64,000 nucleotides of DNA, from contig NC_019738.1 in assembly GCF_000317515.1 (NCBI RefSeq), positions 7,396,001 to 7,460,000 on the forward strand, given 5' to 3'. Position 1 is the first letter of the stretch. The number at the start of each line of letters is the position of its first letter. Source of the DNA: Allocoleopsis franciscana PCC 7113 (lineage in GTDB: Bacteria; Cyanobacteriota; Cyanobacteriia; Cyanobacteriales; Coleofasciculaceae). Below, piece after piece: positions 28,491 to 38,300 of the stretch. The notes beneath the pieces were generated by a model, which did no database searches, had not been told where the DNA came from, and saw only the letters and a program-made list of their open reading frames with translations. The translations under genes and the position numbers were made by a program.

Positions 28491-28809
28491 CTTAGCGCGG
28501 GGATAGGGCCGGAGCTTTAGTGAGTATGGGGGAGTTGGCCCAAAACTCATACGAGAACGGGAAAGCCGGTAATCGGAATATTAAAAAACCGTTAAGCAAA
28601 ATTGCCGTTGCCTTCTTTAAGTAATAAATTGTCAAATTTTGATAGCGACATCAAAAGTATCCTTATTCTTGGAAGGCTGACCACCACTGACCCTAACAGG
28701 ACTCACGGATTTTAACGGGGGACTGAAGCTACCAGGGCTTGTGTTCCTGCGGTTAGCTGTGTCAGTCCTGATTTAATAACGAAACAATTACTAGAGAAGA
28801 GGCACTTCC
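28491..28809. other. Intergenic region without a recognised gene
   Basis: About 320 bp between the CHAT and stress-protein genes. No open frame, RNA gene or clear terminator was recognised. AGAGAAGAGG shortly before 28810 is the probable ribosome-binding site of the next gene. Confidence 0.45.
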
Positions 28810-29655
28810 ATGATTCAAAAAATTTTAGTTGCTGTAGCCGGTCGGGGACTCTGTGAAGAGATGCTGAACATGTTGCTGGAAATCCCCGTTCTGCAACAGG
28901 TAGCTGTCACGGTTCTGCACGTTGTGCCACCCCAAATCACCGCCGATGCTATGTCCGCTAAGTTGGAGGAGGGAGGTAAGATTCTAGCCCAAGCTGTCAA
29001 GTCGATCCATCTAGACGCGAGCAAAATTTCAGCCCGACTCAAACAGGGAGAACCCAAAGACATAGTCCTCCAAGTCGCTGAAGAAGAAGACTCTGACCTG
29101 ATTATTATGGGTTCGCGAGGGCTGAAGCGCTTAGAAGCGATTTTGGAAAACTCGGTCAGCCAATACGTTTTCCAATTGTCTCCCCGTCCCATGTTACTGG
29201 TCAAAGACGACGCCTACGTCAAACAAATCAGGCGCGTTATGGTAGCGATGGATAAATCCGATTCAGCTCAACAAAGCTTGAATTTAGCCCTATCACTCTT
29301 ACAAGATATTAACGGTAGTGAGCTATTTTTAGTCCATGTCAATCCTGACAAGCTTAAAGGTGCTGAACCCATTGTTCAAGCAGAAAACGACCCAGTTCTA
29401 GCACCGGCAGTAGCAGAGGCGAAACGGCGGGGTGTAGCTTACCGTTGTATTAACACAAGCGGTAAGGCAGGAGAAGAGATTTGTCGATTAGCCGATGAGA
29501 AGAATATTGACTTGTTAATTCTCGGTTCTCCTGATCGCCGTCCCTCGATTGCTAAAACATTACCCGATTTAGATCGATTACTAGGGGGTTCGTTATCCGA
29601 CTATGTCCGAGTTTATGCCAACTGTCCCGTGTTATTATCACGTACTGTTGATTGA
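28810..29655 (+). CDS. Tandem universal stress protein
   Basis: 281 residues made of two UspA domains, as in many cyanobacterial Usp proteins. Domain one (1-137) begins IQKILVAVAGR and contains the nucleotide-loop motif MGSRGLKRL...NSVSQYV; domain two starts RRVMVAMDKSDSAQ and ends with LGSPDRRPSIAK...GSLSDYVRVYANCPVLLS, the expected G-2X-G-9X-G[S/T]-like ATP-binding pattern, partly degenerate. Cytoplasmic; generally linked to stress survival, with the exact role unknown. Monocistronic by appearance. Confidence 0.92.
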   Translation: MIQKILVAVAGRGLCEEMLNMLLEIPVLQQVAVTVLHVVPPQITADAMSAKLEEGGKILAQAVKSIHLDASKISARLKQGEPKDIVLQVAEEEDSDLIIMGSRGLKRLEAILENSVSQYVFQLSPRPMLLVKDDAYVKQIRRVMVAMDKSDSAQQSLNLALSLLQDINGSELFLVHVNPDKLKGAEPIVQAENDPVLAPAVAEAKRRGVAYRCINTSGKAGEEICRLADEKNIDLLILGSPDRRPSIAKTLPDLDRLLGGSLSDYVRVYANCPVLLSRTVD

Positions 29656-29845
29656 ACTCTAAGTTAGCCTTCTGGAGAATTAGTATTCCTTGCTTCAAAG
29701 GTGGGTAACATCCAGTTGCCTTTTGTTACAGCCGAGTCGGGACTCAAGGGATAAGACTGTTTTTCTTGGCTCCTGACTTTCGTTCCCCCTAATCTATTCA
29801 GAGCAAAAGGGCACATTGGCCCAAAGCCTCAAGGAATAAAGAAAA

Positions 29846-29875
29846 CCCCCGCCTTTGCTTTGGCAGAGGCAGGGG
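29846..29875 (-). terminator. Terminator downstream of psbM
   Basis: CCCCCGCCTTTGC and GCAGAGGCAGGGG form a G/C-rich stem; read on the - strand it is followed by TTTTCTTTATT. It lies about 20 bp past the psbM stop and could also act on the + strand Usp transcript (ATTTTGTT). Confidence 0.7.
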
Positions 29876-29894
29876 ATTTTGTTGACTACAGATT

Positions 29895-30011
29895 CTAAGA
29901 ATTTTTGTTGCCTTCGCGGCTAGCTGTTTGGATGTACAGAACTAACAGGAAAACTGTAGGAACCAGCACAAATAAAATGCTGGCGATAAACCCTAATTCA
30001 TTAACTTGCAT
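29895..30011 (-). CDS. psbM: Photosystem II reaction centre protein M
   Basis: A 38-residue single-span protein: [20 protein letters not shown] followed by [18 protein letters not shown]. This matches PsbM, the small subunit at the photosystem II dimer interface in the thylakoid membrane. ATG start with AGAGG about ten bases upstream. It is read opposite to a larger, meaningless + strand frame over the same bases. It is adjacent to a ferredoxin gene on the same strand. Confidence 0.95.
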   Translation of the reverse strand: MQVNELGFIASILFVLVPTVFLLVLYIQTASREGNKNS

Positions 30012-30091
30012 TGAACCAGTGCCTCTAATTTGCTATTGTTTTAACCCGCTTTCTTTAGGATATCATCAACGCTCTTCTGCAAGTTATCGAT

Positions 30092-30394
30092 TCACTTTGA
30101 GGGTTTTGTTTTTACGCTTACCGGTCCATTGACCAAGGCTTGACAGGCTAACCGATAAGTGTCAGGCTTTTTTTTAAGTTTGCGGTTTTCTACGTCAGTT
30201 CGAGGGGAAAGATTCTCTATCCCGTCAGTCACCTCAACAATACAAGTGCCACATTGACCGTAACCTCCACAATTCATCATCTTTCCTGTGAATGTGTAGA
30301 GGTCAATGCCGTTCTGTAGAGCCTTCTCTCTTAAGTTAGCCCCATTCGCCGCAATCACTTCCTGCCCTTCTTTGACAAATTTGATATTACCCAT
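30092..30394 (-). CDS. 2Fe-2S ferredoxin
   Basis: Small electron carrier of 100 residues. Cys42, Cys48, Cys51 and Cys84 give the pattern C-X5-C-X2-C-X32-C ([11 protein letters not shown] and RLACQ), closer to the adrenodoxin/Isc spacing than to photosynthetic PetF (C-X4-C-X2-C). The ATG at 30394 is preferred over a TTG one codon earlier because AGGAGG lies four bases before it. psbM lies 80 bp downstream on the same strand, so the two may be cotranscribed. Redox partner unknown. Confidence 0.92.
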   Translation of the reverse strand: MGNIKFVKEGQEVIAANGANLREKALQNGIDLYTFTGKMMNCGGYGQCGTCIVEVTDGIENLSPRTDVENRKLKKKPDTYRLACQALVNGPVSVKTKPSK

Positions 30395-30501
30395 CAATCC
30401 TCCTGACTCTCACCTTACCCCTATCTTATTAAGAAATATTAATAAAATCTGAGATTTTAGGAAAATAGTAGGCTTTCTTCCCCTAGGGAACCCTACTGAC
30501 C

Positions 30502-30615
30502 ACTAGTGCAGCGCGGCAGAAATAACCCACCAGTCCAAAAAGGTTAAAAAGCTTAGTGTACAAGCGTCCTTACCTTCTGCCTTCTGCCTTCTTTCTTCTG
30601 CCTTCTTGCACTAGT
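30502..30615. repeat. 114-bp element with 9-bp perfect terminal inverted repeats
   Basis: ACTAGTGCA at 30502-30510 is the exact inverse of TGCACTAGT at 30607-30615. Next to the right end are several copies of CCTTCTG. It lies in the spacer between the ferredoxin and tolC genes and contains no gene. Confidence 0.5.
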
Positions 30616-30707
30616 AGAGCGTCAAGGTAAATTTGAGGGGTAATTTAGTACTTCCCCCTTGAACCCCTTGACCTATAACAACCCTTCAATTCAAGGTTGA
30701 CAGACTA

Positions 30708-32534
30708 CTAGGGTAAGTTAGATAAATTACTGTTTGGCAGATTACTGGTTGCCCGTTGCAGAGCGGCTAACGCCCGATTATACTCCAAAATGGCGCTGAG
30801 CTGATTGAATCGAGCACGAGTGAGAGCCGTTTGCTGATTGAGGACATCCGTTTGGGTGCCGACCCCCGCCTGAAATCTTAACCGCGCCAACCGCAAGCTT
30901 TCTTCGGCTCGTTGCAGGGCGATCGTTGCCGTTTCAATATTCTGGGCGTTAGCATTCAAGTTAAAAAAAGATTGTTCTACCTCAAGGCGTACCTGATTAC
31001 GCTGGTCAGCAAAACGAGTTTCCGCGATCGCAATATTCTTCTTCGCCTGTTCCGCTCTAGAGCGAGCTGCTCCGCCATCGAAAAAATTCCACCGTAGCGT
31101 TGCCCCCAATGATAAGCCGCCAGCCGGTCCTTGGTCATCGCCCAAAATCCCCAGCACATTATAACTAGCCGACAGACCGGCTTGAGGTCTGATCGAAGCC
31201 AGAGCAATACGCCGCTGCTGCTCACTGATATCACGTTGAACAAGAAACTGCTCCAACTCGGCTCGGTTTTTATAAGCCAAAACAATACTCTGTTCCAGAG
31301 ATAAAGGCCATTGTCCCGCCACTGCAATCGGGTCGGCGGCTGCCAAATCAGCCGTCTGTGGCACACTTAACAATTGTGCAAGCTGGCGTCGGCTAATTCG
31401 TTGCTGACTCACGGCGCGAGTCAACTCTTGTTGGGAACTGGCCAAATCCACCTCAGCCTGCAAGACATCAAATCGAGTCCCCAACCCAGCTTGTTCCAAC
31501 AACTGAGCATCTCGGAGACTTTGAGCGGCTGCCAGCACGGCGGCTTGGAAAATATCGACTTGAGCATCAGCCTCTTGCACCGCATAGTAGGCATTGGTAA
31601 TATCCAGCCGCAATTGTTCGGCAAGACGTTCCACCTCTAGCTGTTGGAAACGAACCTGTTGCTCAGCTTGCCGAATTTGTGCCGGACGAAGCCCTGCCGT
31701 GAACAAGTCATAATTGGCTTGCAGCGCGGCATTGAAATTTTCGCTGATGATATTAGTAGGACTCAACAAGGGATTGTTGGCTGATGCCGAATTCCGTAGT
31801 CTCTGCGCCGCAGACTCATCACGGGAAAATGTTGTCACAACTCCCAAGGTCGGAAACTCAGCTGCAAGAGCTTCTTGTAGAGCAGCCTGATTCCGTTCTA
31901 AGGTCAGCTTGGCAGCCTCAAGAGTCCGATTATTCCGCTGCGCCAGTTCCAGTGCCTGTTGTAAAGTAATCGCCTGGGCGTTTGTAATCTGAACTTCCTG
32001 GCTTTGGGTCGGAAACAGTAAAGGGTCGGGGCTGGGGTTGAGAGAGTCTGGCGCTGGAGTTCTCTGATTGGCAGGAGGCGACTGAGCTAGCTTATCCTGA
32101 TTAGAGTTGTGGCTCTCTCTGTCTGTAGGTCTCCCCCTTCTAATCTTACGCACTGGATTAACCACAGGTTTCGGTCGCTCAGCCTGCAATACCAAGGTGA
32201 CAGGAGTTGTAGAGGAAGGCAATCCAGGTAAAACATTGGATTTTGGTGCGTCCTCTTCCTTTTGAGCGTCTTCTATCCCTGCGGGGAAAGAGGTTAAGAG
32301 AGGCTCTTGAGTCAAGGCTGGTGACAACTGTGAGTCTCCCGTTTCAGCTCGTTTCCGGTCTAGGTCTTGAAGTAAGAGTAACTCTTTAGAACTACCAGGC
32401 TCTACTAAGGTTAGGGCAATTGCAGATCCTAAACCGAAAGCCACGAAATGACGAAAAGTTGGCATATATTTTGAAATCTGACCTTTAGTCTGCAACAAAC
32501 TGCTTTTCTTGAGCAATTTACCAGTCCTTTGCAC
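30708..32534 (-). CDS. TolC-family outer-membrane efflux protein
   Basis: Outer-membrane channel-tunnel of a tripartite exporter. The two repeated OEP domains cover about residues 190-600 (ITLQQALELAQRNNRTLEAAKLTLE at the first; LEQSIVLAYKNRAELEQF at the second; QTDVLNQQTALTRARFNQLSAILEYNRALAAL at the end). An N-terminal Pro/Ser/Gln-rich linker of about 120 residues precedes them. The frame starts at GTG 32534; an ATG at 32465 (MPTFRHFVAFGLGSAIAL) would put the signal peptide at the extreme N-terminus and is a reasonable alternative. It lies with padR, adaptor and RND pump genes. Confidence 0.92.
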   Translation of the reverse strand: MQRTGKLLKKSSLLQTKGQISKYMPTFRHFVAFGLGSAIALTLVEPGSSKELLLLQDLDRKRAETGDSQLSPALTQEPLLTSFPAGIEDAQKEEDAPKSNVLPGLPSSTTPVTLVLQAERPKPVVNPVRKIRRGRPTDRESHNSNQDKLAQSPPANQRTPAPDSLNPSPDPLLFPTQSQEVQITNAQAITLQQALELAQRNNRTLEAAKLTLERNQAALQEALAAEFPTLGVVTTFSRDESAAQRLRNSASANNPLLSPTNIISENFNAALQANYDLFTAGLRPAQIRQAEQQVRFQQLEVERLAEQLRLDITNAYYAVQEADAQVDIFQAAVLAAAQSLRDAQLLEQAGLGTRFDVLQAEVDLASSQQELTRAVSQQRISRRQLAQLLSVPQTADLAAADPIAVAGQWPLSLEQSIVLAYKNRAELEQFLVQRDISEQQRRIALASIRPQAGLSASYNVLGILGDDQGPAGGLSLGATLRWNFFDGGAARSRAEQAKKNIAIAETRFADQRNQVRLEVEQSFFNLNANAQNIETATIALQRAEESLRLARLRFQAGVGTQTDVLNQQTALTRARFNQLSAILEYNRALAALQRATSNLPNSNLSNLP

Positions 32535-32693
32535 AATAATCGCTTGTCTGAAGGTTAGGCAAACGAAGAGATGGGCTGACTTTGAGTAAAGGAATTCCGA
32601 AATTGTCTCACAATCACAATCAGTAGACGCGCCACGATACTGCTCAATTATTTAATTTTTTGGTTCACTATTGATGAACTCTAAAAAAATTGT

Positions 32694-33239
32694 CTAAATT
32701 TTTACCTGAGGCTGACTCTCGGCAAGTCCTTTTTGCTCTTGAGTGAGTTGTTCATGCAGCCATTCAATCTCCGCTCGATGTACCCCGAAGCAATGCTGCA
32801 AGAGACCTTTTTGGTAAGGGTCAGTGAGTGATAGCTGCTCGTTCTCAAGACTTTCCACGCGCAACTGACAAACGTGCAAGCGATGCTCTAGTAGCATAAT
32901 TCGTTCTACCCGTTCCAAGTTGCCGAAGAAGAAAAACTTGATGAAAAAGCGAGAGCGGCTATTGACCCAGCTTTCCTGGGGATGTTCCATCATCTTTTGA
33001 TGCCAGCGCTGACGCCCCTCGGCAGTGATGGCGTAAGTTTTCCGATTGGGACCTGTGTCTGTTTGGTCAATCGTCAAGGTCGTAATTTCCCCTCTTTCCT
33101 CTAGACGCTTGAGTAAGGGATAAATTGCTCCATAGTTGACGCTTATACTACTGCTCATAAATAGCTCTAGCTGCTGCTTTAATCGGTATCCGTGCAAGGG
33201 TTCGCTCTGGAGAAGACCTAACGTTGCGAGTTCCAGCAT
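32694..33239 (-). CDS. PadR-family transcriptional regulator
   Basis: Winged-helix repressor of 181 residues. The N-terminal PadR domain reads MLELATLGLLQSEPLHGYRL, then VNYGAIYPLLKRLEERGEIT and KTYAITAEGRQ; the C-terminal half is the helical Vir-like dimerisation region. It lies between tolC (same strand, downstream) and the adaptor-pump genes (divergent), so it probably controls the efflux genes on both sides. The operator was not identified. Effector unknown. Confidence 0.93.
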   Translation of the reverse strand: MLELATLGLLQSEPLHGYRLKQQLELFMSSSISVNYGAIYPLLKRLEERGEITTLTIDQTDTGPNRKTYAITAEGRQRWHQKMMEHPQESWVNSRSRFFIKFFFFGNLERVERIMLLEHRLHVCQLRVESLENEQLSLTDPYQKGLLQHCFGVHRAEIEWLHEQLTQEQKGLAESQPQVKI

Positions 33240-33573
33240 TTCCTTAATATTTTTTTCTTTCTTATCTATACCAGACTGATATACTAAACGAAAATATGTG
33301 TGTCCAGTTTACATCGCCCTACTGAAAAGCTCTAAAAGTTCGTTCTTTATCATACTAACCGCATTCATGTCAATGGCTAAAGTCAGTGTACCGCTTTCTG
33401 GTCAGTCACTCATGGAGAATGCATCTACTCGGCTAACTCCCAATGGCCTCAAGTCGTGGTAGACCATCTCCAACCCCTGGGACACTTCAAGGAATCCCAG
33501 TGAAACGGCAACCGATGAAACCCAATACTTAAGGCCGCATCGACCGAATGAGTTACAAGGAGAGGAAACGAAG

Positions 33574-35127
33574 ATGAGTGAACCTGAACTCCCTAAGTAT
33601 TCAGTTCCAGCACAGACTGAACAGACTGTGATGACTGACGGTGATGGAGCTGATACAGACGAGTCTTTTCGTGATGAGCGGTTTGACCCACGCCCACGGA
33701 ATCGTTGGCCGATCGCATTGGGAGGCATCATCCTGCTGTTGGGAGGGGGTTTGGGTTGGTACTGGTGGCAAGCGACTCGTGCCAATCCTGCCTCAAAAGC
33801 TCCAGCCGCAGGAATGGGTCAACCGCCGCCGGGAATTCCTGTCAAACTAGCCAGTGTCGAGACACAACGAGTCCAAGACACTTCTGAATTTGTCGGTTCC
33901 ATAGAAGCCCCACGAGGCGTAGTGATCAAGCCTGAAATCGACGGGCGCATCACACAGATTTTGGTTCAAGATGGCGCTCGTGTCCAGCAAGGGCAAGTGC
34001 TCATTCGCTTAGACAGTGACAGCACCGAAGCGAGTCGGATGCAAGCTAAAGCCAATCTTGACCGTGCTCAAGCTCGTTTGGCTGAACTCGAAGCAGGGAC
34101 ACGTCCCGAAGAAATTGCCCTCGCCGAAGCTCGGTTAAATCAAGCCGAAGCCCGCCTCGCTAACGAGAAAGCTGGGGCAAGTCCCGAAGAAATTGCTCAG
34201 GCTCAAGCCCAAGTAGAAGCGGCTAAAGCCGAGGCTGATTTGGCGAAATCACGGGTGGGTCGATATCAAACCTTAAGACAACAAGGCGCTATTTCTCAAG
34301 ATCGCCTGGAGGGATATATCCAAGAAGAGCGCACCGCCACAGCCAGACAGCAAGAAGCCGAACGACGGTTAGAGGCACTCAGAAAGGGTAGGAGTTCCGA
34401 TATCGATCAGCTCACCGCAGCCGTGGAACAAGAACGGCAATCCTTAAATCAACTGAAGAATGGCCCCCGCAAAGAAGAGATTGCCCAGGCGCGATCACAA
34501 GTTTCTGAAGCCGCCGCTCAAGTCCGCTCCACCGAAGTCCAGGTACAAAACACCCAGATTTTCGCTCCCCTTACAGGAATTGTCGGGAATATCCCCGCTA
34601 AAGTAGGAGACTTTGTGAGCAAGGGGGATACGCTGACCACAATTACCCAAAACCAAACATTAGAGCTGAATTTGTCGATTCCCTTAGAGCGAGGCCCCGA
34701 ATTGCGCTTGGGGCAGCGAGTTGAGGGAACCGACAACCAAGGAAATGTACTCGGTACGGGGAGAATTAGTTTCATTTCCCCTCAAGTTAATCCCACATCT
34801 CAAAGCATCCTGGCTAAAGCTAGCTTTGACAATTCAGAAGGACAACTACGGGATGGACAATTTATTAAAGCCAAAGTGATTTGGAATACGGCTCCTGGCA
34901 TTTTAATCCCAACGACTGCTATCTCTCGCGTTGCTGGAGAGACTTTCGTTTTCGTCGCCGAGGGGCAAGCACCTTCTAAACTTATCGCTCGTCAAAAACC
35001 TGTGAAGTTAGGCGAAATTCAAGGTAATAAATACCGCGTGATTGAAGGGTTAAAGCCAGGAGAAAAAATTGTTGTTTCTGGTTTGCTAAACCTGGCTGAT
35101 GGCGCTCCGATTATTCCTGAGTCTTAG
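33574..35127 (+). CDS. RND efflux periplasmic adaptor (membrane fusion protein)
   Basis: HlyD/AcrA-type adaptor linking the inner-membrane pump to TolC. The 517 residues have a cytoplasmic tail of about 45, a membrane anchor (WPIALGGIILLLGGGLGWYWW), a lipoyl half-motif (PEIDGRITQILVQDGARVQQGQVL), a long alpha-hairpin of about 190 residues with two related segments RPEEIALAEARLNQAEARLA and SPEEIAQAQAQVEAAKAEAD, the second lipoyl half (FAPLTGIVGNIPAKVGDFVS) and beta-barrel domains. The long hairpin fits direct contact with TolC. ATG with GGAGAGG upstream. Confidence 0.93.
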   Translation: MSEPELPKYSVPAQTEQTVMTDGDGADTDESFRDERFDPRPRNRWPIALGGIILLLGGGLGWYWWQATRANPASKAPAAGMGQPPPGIPVKLASVETQRVQDTSEFVGSIEAPRGVVIKPEIDGRITQILVQDGARVQQGQVLIRLDSDSTEASRMQAKANLDRAQARLAELEAGTRPEEIALAEARLNQAEARLANEKAGASPEEIAQAQAQVEAAKAEADLAKSRVGRYQTLRQQGAISQDRLEGYIQEERTATARQQEAERRLEALRKGRSSDIDQLTAAVEQERQSLNQLKNGPRKEEIAQARSQVSEAAAQVRSTEVQVQNTQIFAPLTGIVGNIPAKVGDFVSKGDTLTTITQNQTLELNLSIPLERGPELRLGQRVEGTDNQGNVLGTGRISFISPQVNPTSQSILAKASFDNSEGQLRDGQFIKAKVIWNTAPGILIPTTAISRVAGETFVFVAEGQAPSKLIARQKPVKLGEIQGNKYRVIEGLKPGEKIVVSGLLNLADGAPIIPES

Positions 35128-35168
35128 TTGGATTAAGTCGGTTTATATTGGAATAATAGGTTTTTTAA

Positions 35169-35212
35169 CGCAGAGGGTCACAGAGGTTTTCGCAGAGGGA
35201 CGCGGAGGTTTT
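35169..35212 (+). repeat. Two 22-bp tandem repeats between adaptor and pump genes
   Basis: CGCAGAGGGTCACAGAGG followed by TTTT, then CGCAGAGGGACGCGGAGG followed by TTTT. This CGCAGAGG motif is a familiar dispersed low-complexity repeat of cyanobacterial spacers. Confidence 0.6.
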
Positions 35213-35260
35213 AGAGCTGATTTTTTGTCAATTCAGAGCGCATAGGAATCAATGTTATGA

Positions 35261-35309
35261 GTAATGGGTAATTGGTATTAATCATTACCCATTACCAATT
35301 ACCCATTAC
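35261..35309 (+). repeat. 17-bp perfect inverted repeat just upstream of the RND pump gene
   Basis: GTAATGGGTAATTGGTA (35261-35277) is exactly inverted at 35293-35309, with a 15-nt loop; a further direct copy of ATTACCAATTACCC follows, ending just before the pump ATG at 35324. In RNA it forms a strong hairpin within the adaptor-pump message. It lacks a U-run, so it is probably a repeat or processing/attenuation element rather than a standard terminator. Confidence 0.7.
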
Positions 35310-35323
35310 CAATTACCCGTTCT

Positions 35324-38300
35324 ATGTTTGTCGATTTTTTTATTAAGCGACCTGTCTTTTCGACGGTCTGCGCTTTAATTATTCTCTTGGTAGGAGCGAT
35401 TAGTATTCCCACCCTACCCATTGCTCAGTTTCCGGACATCAGCCCGACCCAAATTAATGTGACGGCGAACTACACTGGGGCAAGTGCTGAAGTTGTTGAA
35501 AATGCCGTGACGAATATCTTAGAACGGCAGATTAACGGCGTGGAAGGGATGAAGTACATGACTTCATCCAGTAGTAATGATGGGACGAGTTCGATTACGG
35601 TCACCTTTGATGCTTCGCGCAATAAAGATATTGCCGCCGTTGATGTTCAAAACCGAGTGACGGTGGCTCAGACTCAGTTGCCTGAAGCTGTACAGCAAAC
35701 GGGTGTTAGGGTGACAAAACAATCGACCAGTCTGCTATTGGCGATCGGTCTATATACAGAAAAAGGTGAGTACGACAATACCTTTTTAAGTAACTACGCC
35801 GACCTCTACCTGGTTGATGCGGTAAAACGGGCTAAGGGTGTTGGGGATGTGCGGATTTTTGGGGAACGCAAATATTCCATGCGCCTGTGGATAGACCCGA
35901 ATCGACTCGCCAGTCGAGGTTTAACTCCGAAGGATGTAGCCAACGCGCTCAGGGAACAAAACCTCCAAGTGGGTGCAGGGAGTATTGGTCAGCAACCGGC
36001 TCCTGAGGGACAGATGTATCAACTGAGTCTGCGGGCTGTGAGTCGGCTCACCGATGTGTCTCAGTTTGAGGATATTGTCCTCAAAATAGATACAGATGGC
36101 ACCCTAGTCAAGTTTAAAGATATTGGTCGAGCTGAACTAGGAGCAGAAAATTACAGCTCGTTCCTGCGTTTTCGGGGCAATGATGCGGTGGGTTTGGGCA
36201 TTTATCAACTTCCAGGGAGTAATGCCTTGGATGTTGCCCAGGCGGTCAAAAAAGAAATGGAGCGACTCTCGAAAACATTCCCGCCGGGGCTGAAATATCG
36301 GGTGGCGTTTGATACGACCAATTATGTGCAGGCATCCCTGGTTGAGGTGCTGATCACGCTGTTAATTGCGATCGCTCTCGTGGTTGCTGTGATTTTTATT
36401 TTCTTACAGGATTGGCGCACCACTTTGATTCCCTCGATTACCATTCCCCTGGCTCTGATTGGAACCTTTGCGTTTATCAAGGCTTTCGGATTTTCGATTA
36501 ACAGTTTGACTTTGTTTGGTCTGACTTTAGCCACAGGGATGGTGGTAGATGATGCGATCGTTGTGGTCGAGAATATCACGACCTTTATCCAAGATCGGGG
36601 AATGAATCCTCGGCAAGCTTCCTCGGAAGCGATGGGTGAGCTATTTGGTGCAGTCATTGCCACATCCCTTGTGCTGATGGCGGTATTTGTGCCAGTGGCT
36701 TTCTTTCCAGGCACAACCGGAGCGCTGTATAAACAATTTGCCCTCACCATTGCCTTCTCGATCGCCATTTCCACCTTCCTGGCTTTGACCCTGACTCCGT
36801 CACTCTCCGCACTTCTGCTGCGTCAGGGACGCCAACCAACCGGCCTTGTCGGCTGGATTTTCGCTCGGATTAATCGCTTCCTCGACTGGACACGTAGGGG
36901 GTATCAGCGATCGCTCATGTACTTGAGCCACTTTAAATTAGTGGTGATTGGGCTGTTTATCGTGTCCTTAGGGTTAACGGCTTGGCTGTTTTTGAGCGTG
37001 CCATCGGCGTTTCTCCCCGAAGAAGACCAAGGTTATTTTATCACAATTGTTCAAGGGCCAGAGGGCGTTTCGCTCAACTATACCAGCGATGTCATGAGCA
37101 AGGCAGAAGAAATCCTGCTCAAAGAGCCTGATGTGGTGGGGACGTTTGCCGTAGGTGGCTTTAGTTTCAGTGGAAATAATCCCAACAGTGGTTTAATCTT
37201 TACGACTCTCAAGCCTTGGGAAGAACGTAAAAGACCCGATCAGTCAGTCCAAGCCGTGATCGGTCGGTTATTTGGGGCTTTTTCTGCCATTCCCGAAGCG
37301 AGGCTCATCCCCGTGAATCCGCCTCCGATTCAGGGTTTAGGTAGTTTTGGCGGCTTTACCTTTCAACTGCAAGACCGAAGAGGGAACGAGACGCTAGCCC
37401 CCTTGGTGCAAGCCTTGGGTCAGATTCTCGGCTCAGCTAATCAACCTGGCTCCGGATTGCAGCAGGTGTTTAGTACATTTGCGGCGAATACACCTCAGCT
37501 TTTGGTGGAAGTGGATCGCAATCGAGCCAAAGCCTTACAAGTTTCGATTGATGACATCTTCAACACCCTGCAAACGTCCTTAGGTTCCCAGTATGTGAAT
37601 GATTTCACATTGCAGCAGCGGACTTATCGGGTCTATGTTCAGGCCGATAAGCAGTTTCGCGCCAACCCGGAGGATATTAATAATCTGTACGTGCGTTCCG
37701 CCCAAAATCAGATGATTCCCTTAAGCAATCTGGTCAAGGTAACCCCGACTACGGGAGCACAAACGATTAATCACTACAACTTGTTCCGGTCGATTGAAAT
37801 CACGGGTTCGCCAGCCCCAGGATTAAGTTCTGGACAGGCGATTCAAGCCATGCAACGAGTAGCGCAGAAAGTTTTGACACCGGGATTGGCCTATGAATGG
37901 TCAGGGACTTCTGCCGAAGAACTAGAGGCTGGGGGTCAAGCGCCACTCATTTTCGGATTGGGACTCGTCTTTGTGTTCTTGGTGTTGGCGGCTCAGTACG
38001 AGAATTTCATTGACCCACTCATTATTATGCTCACAGTCCCCTTAGCGATCTTTGGGGCACTGTTAGCGCAGCAAATGCGGGGTTTTTCCAATGATGTCTA
38101 TTGCCAAATTGGCTTAGTTATGCTAATTGGCTTGGCGAGTAAGAACGCGATTCTGATTGTGGAATTTGCCAATCAGTTGCGAGAACAAGGTCTTTCAATT
38201 ACCACGGCGGCAATTGAAGCATCGCAACAGCGATTAAGACCCATTCTGATGACGGCTTTGTCCACGTTGTTGGGTATTTTCCCTCTAACGATTGCCACAG

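Noticed and set aside
29905..30132. 75-codon + strand frame
   Set aside because: The real gene here is psbM on the opposite strand.
35261..35309. Hairpin considered as an intrinsic terminator of the adaptor gene
   Set aside because: No U-run follows; it is AT-rich and ends next to the pump start codon.
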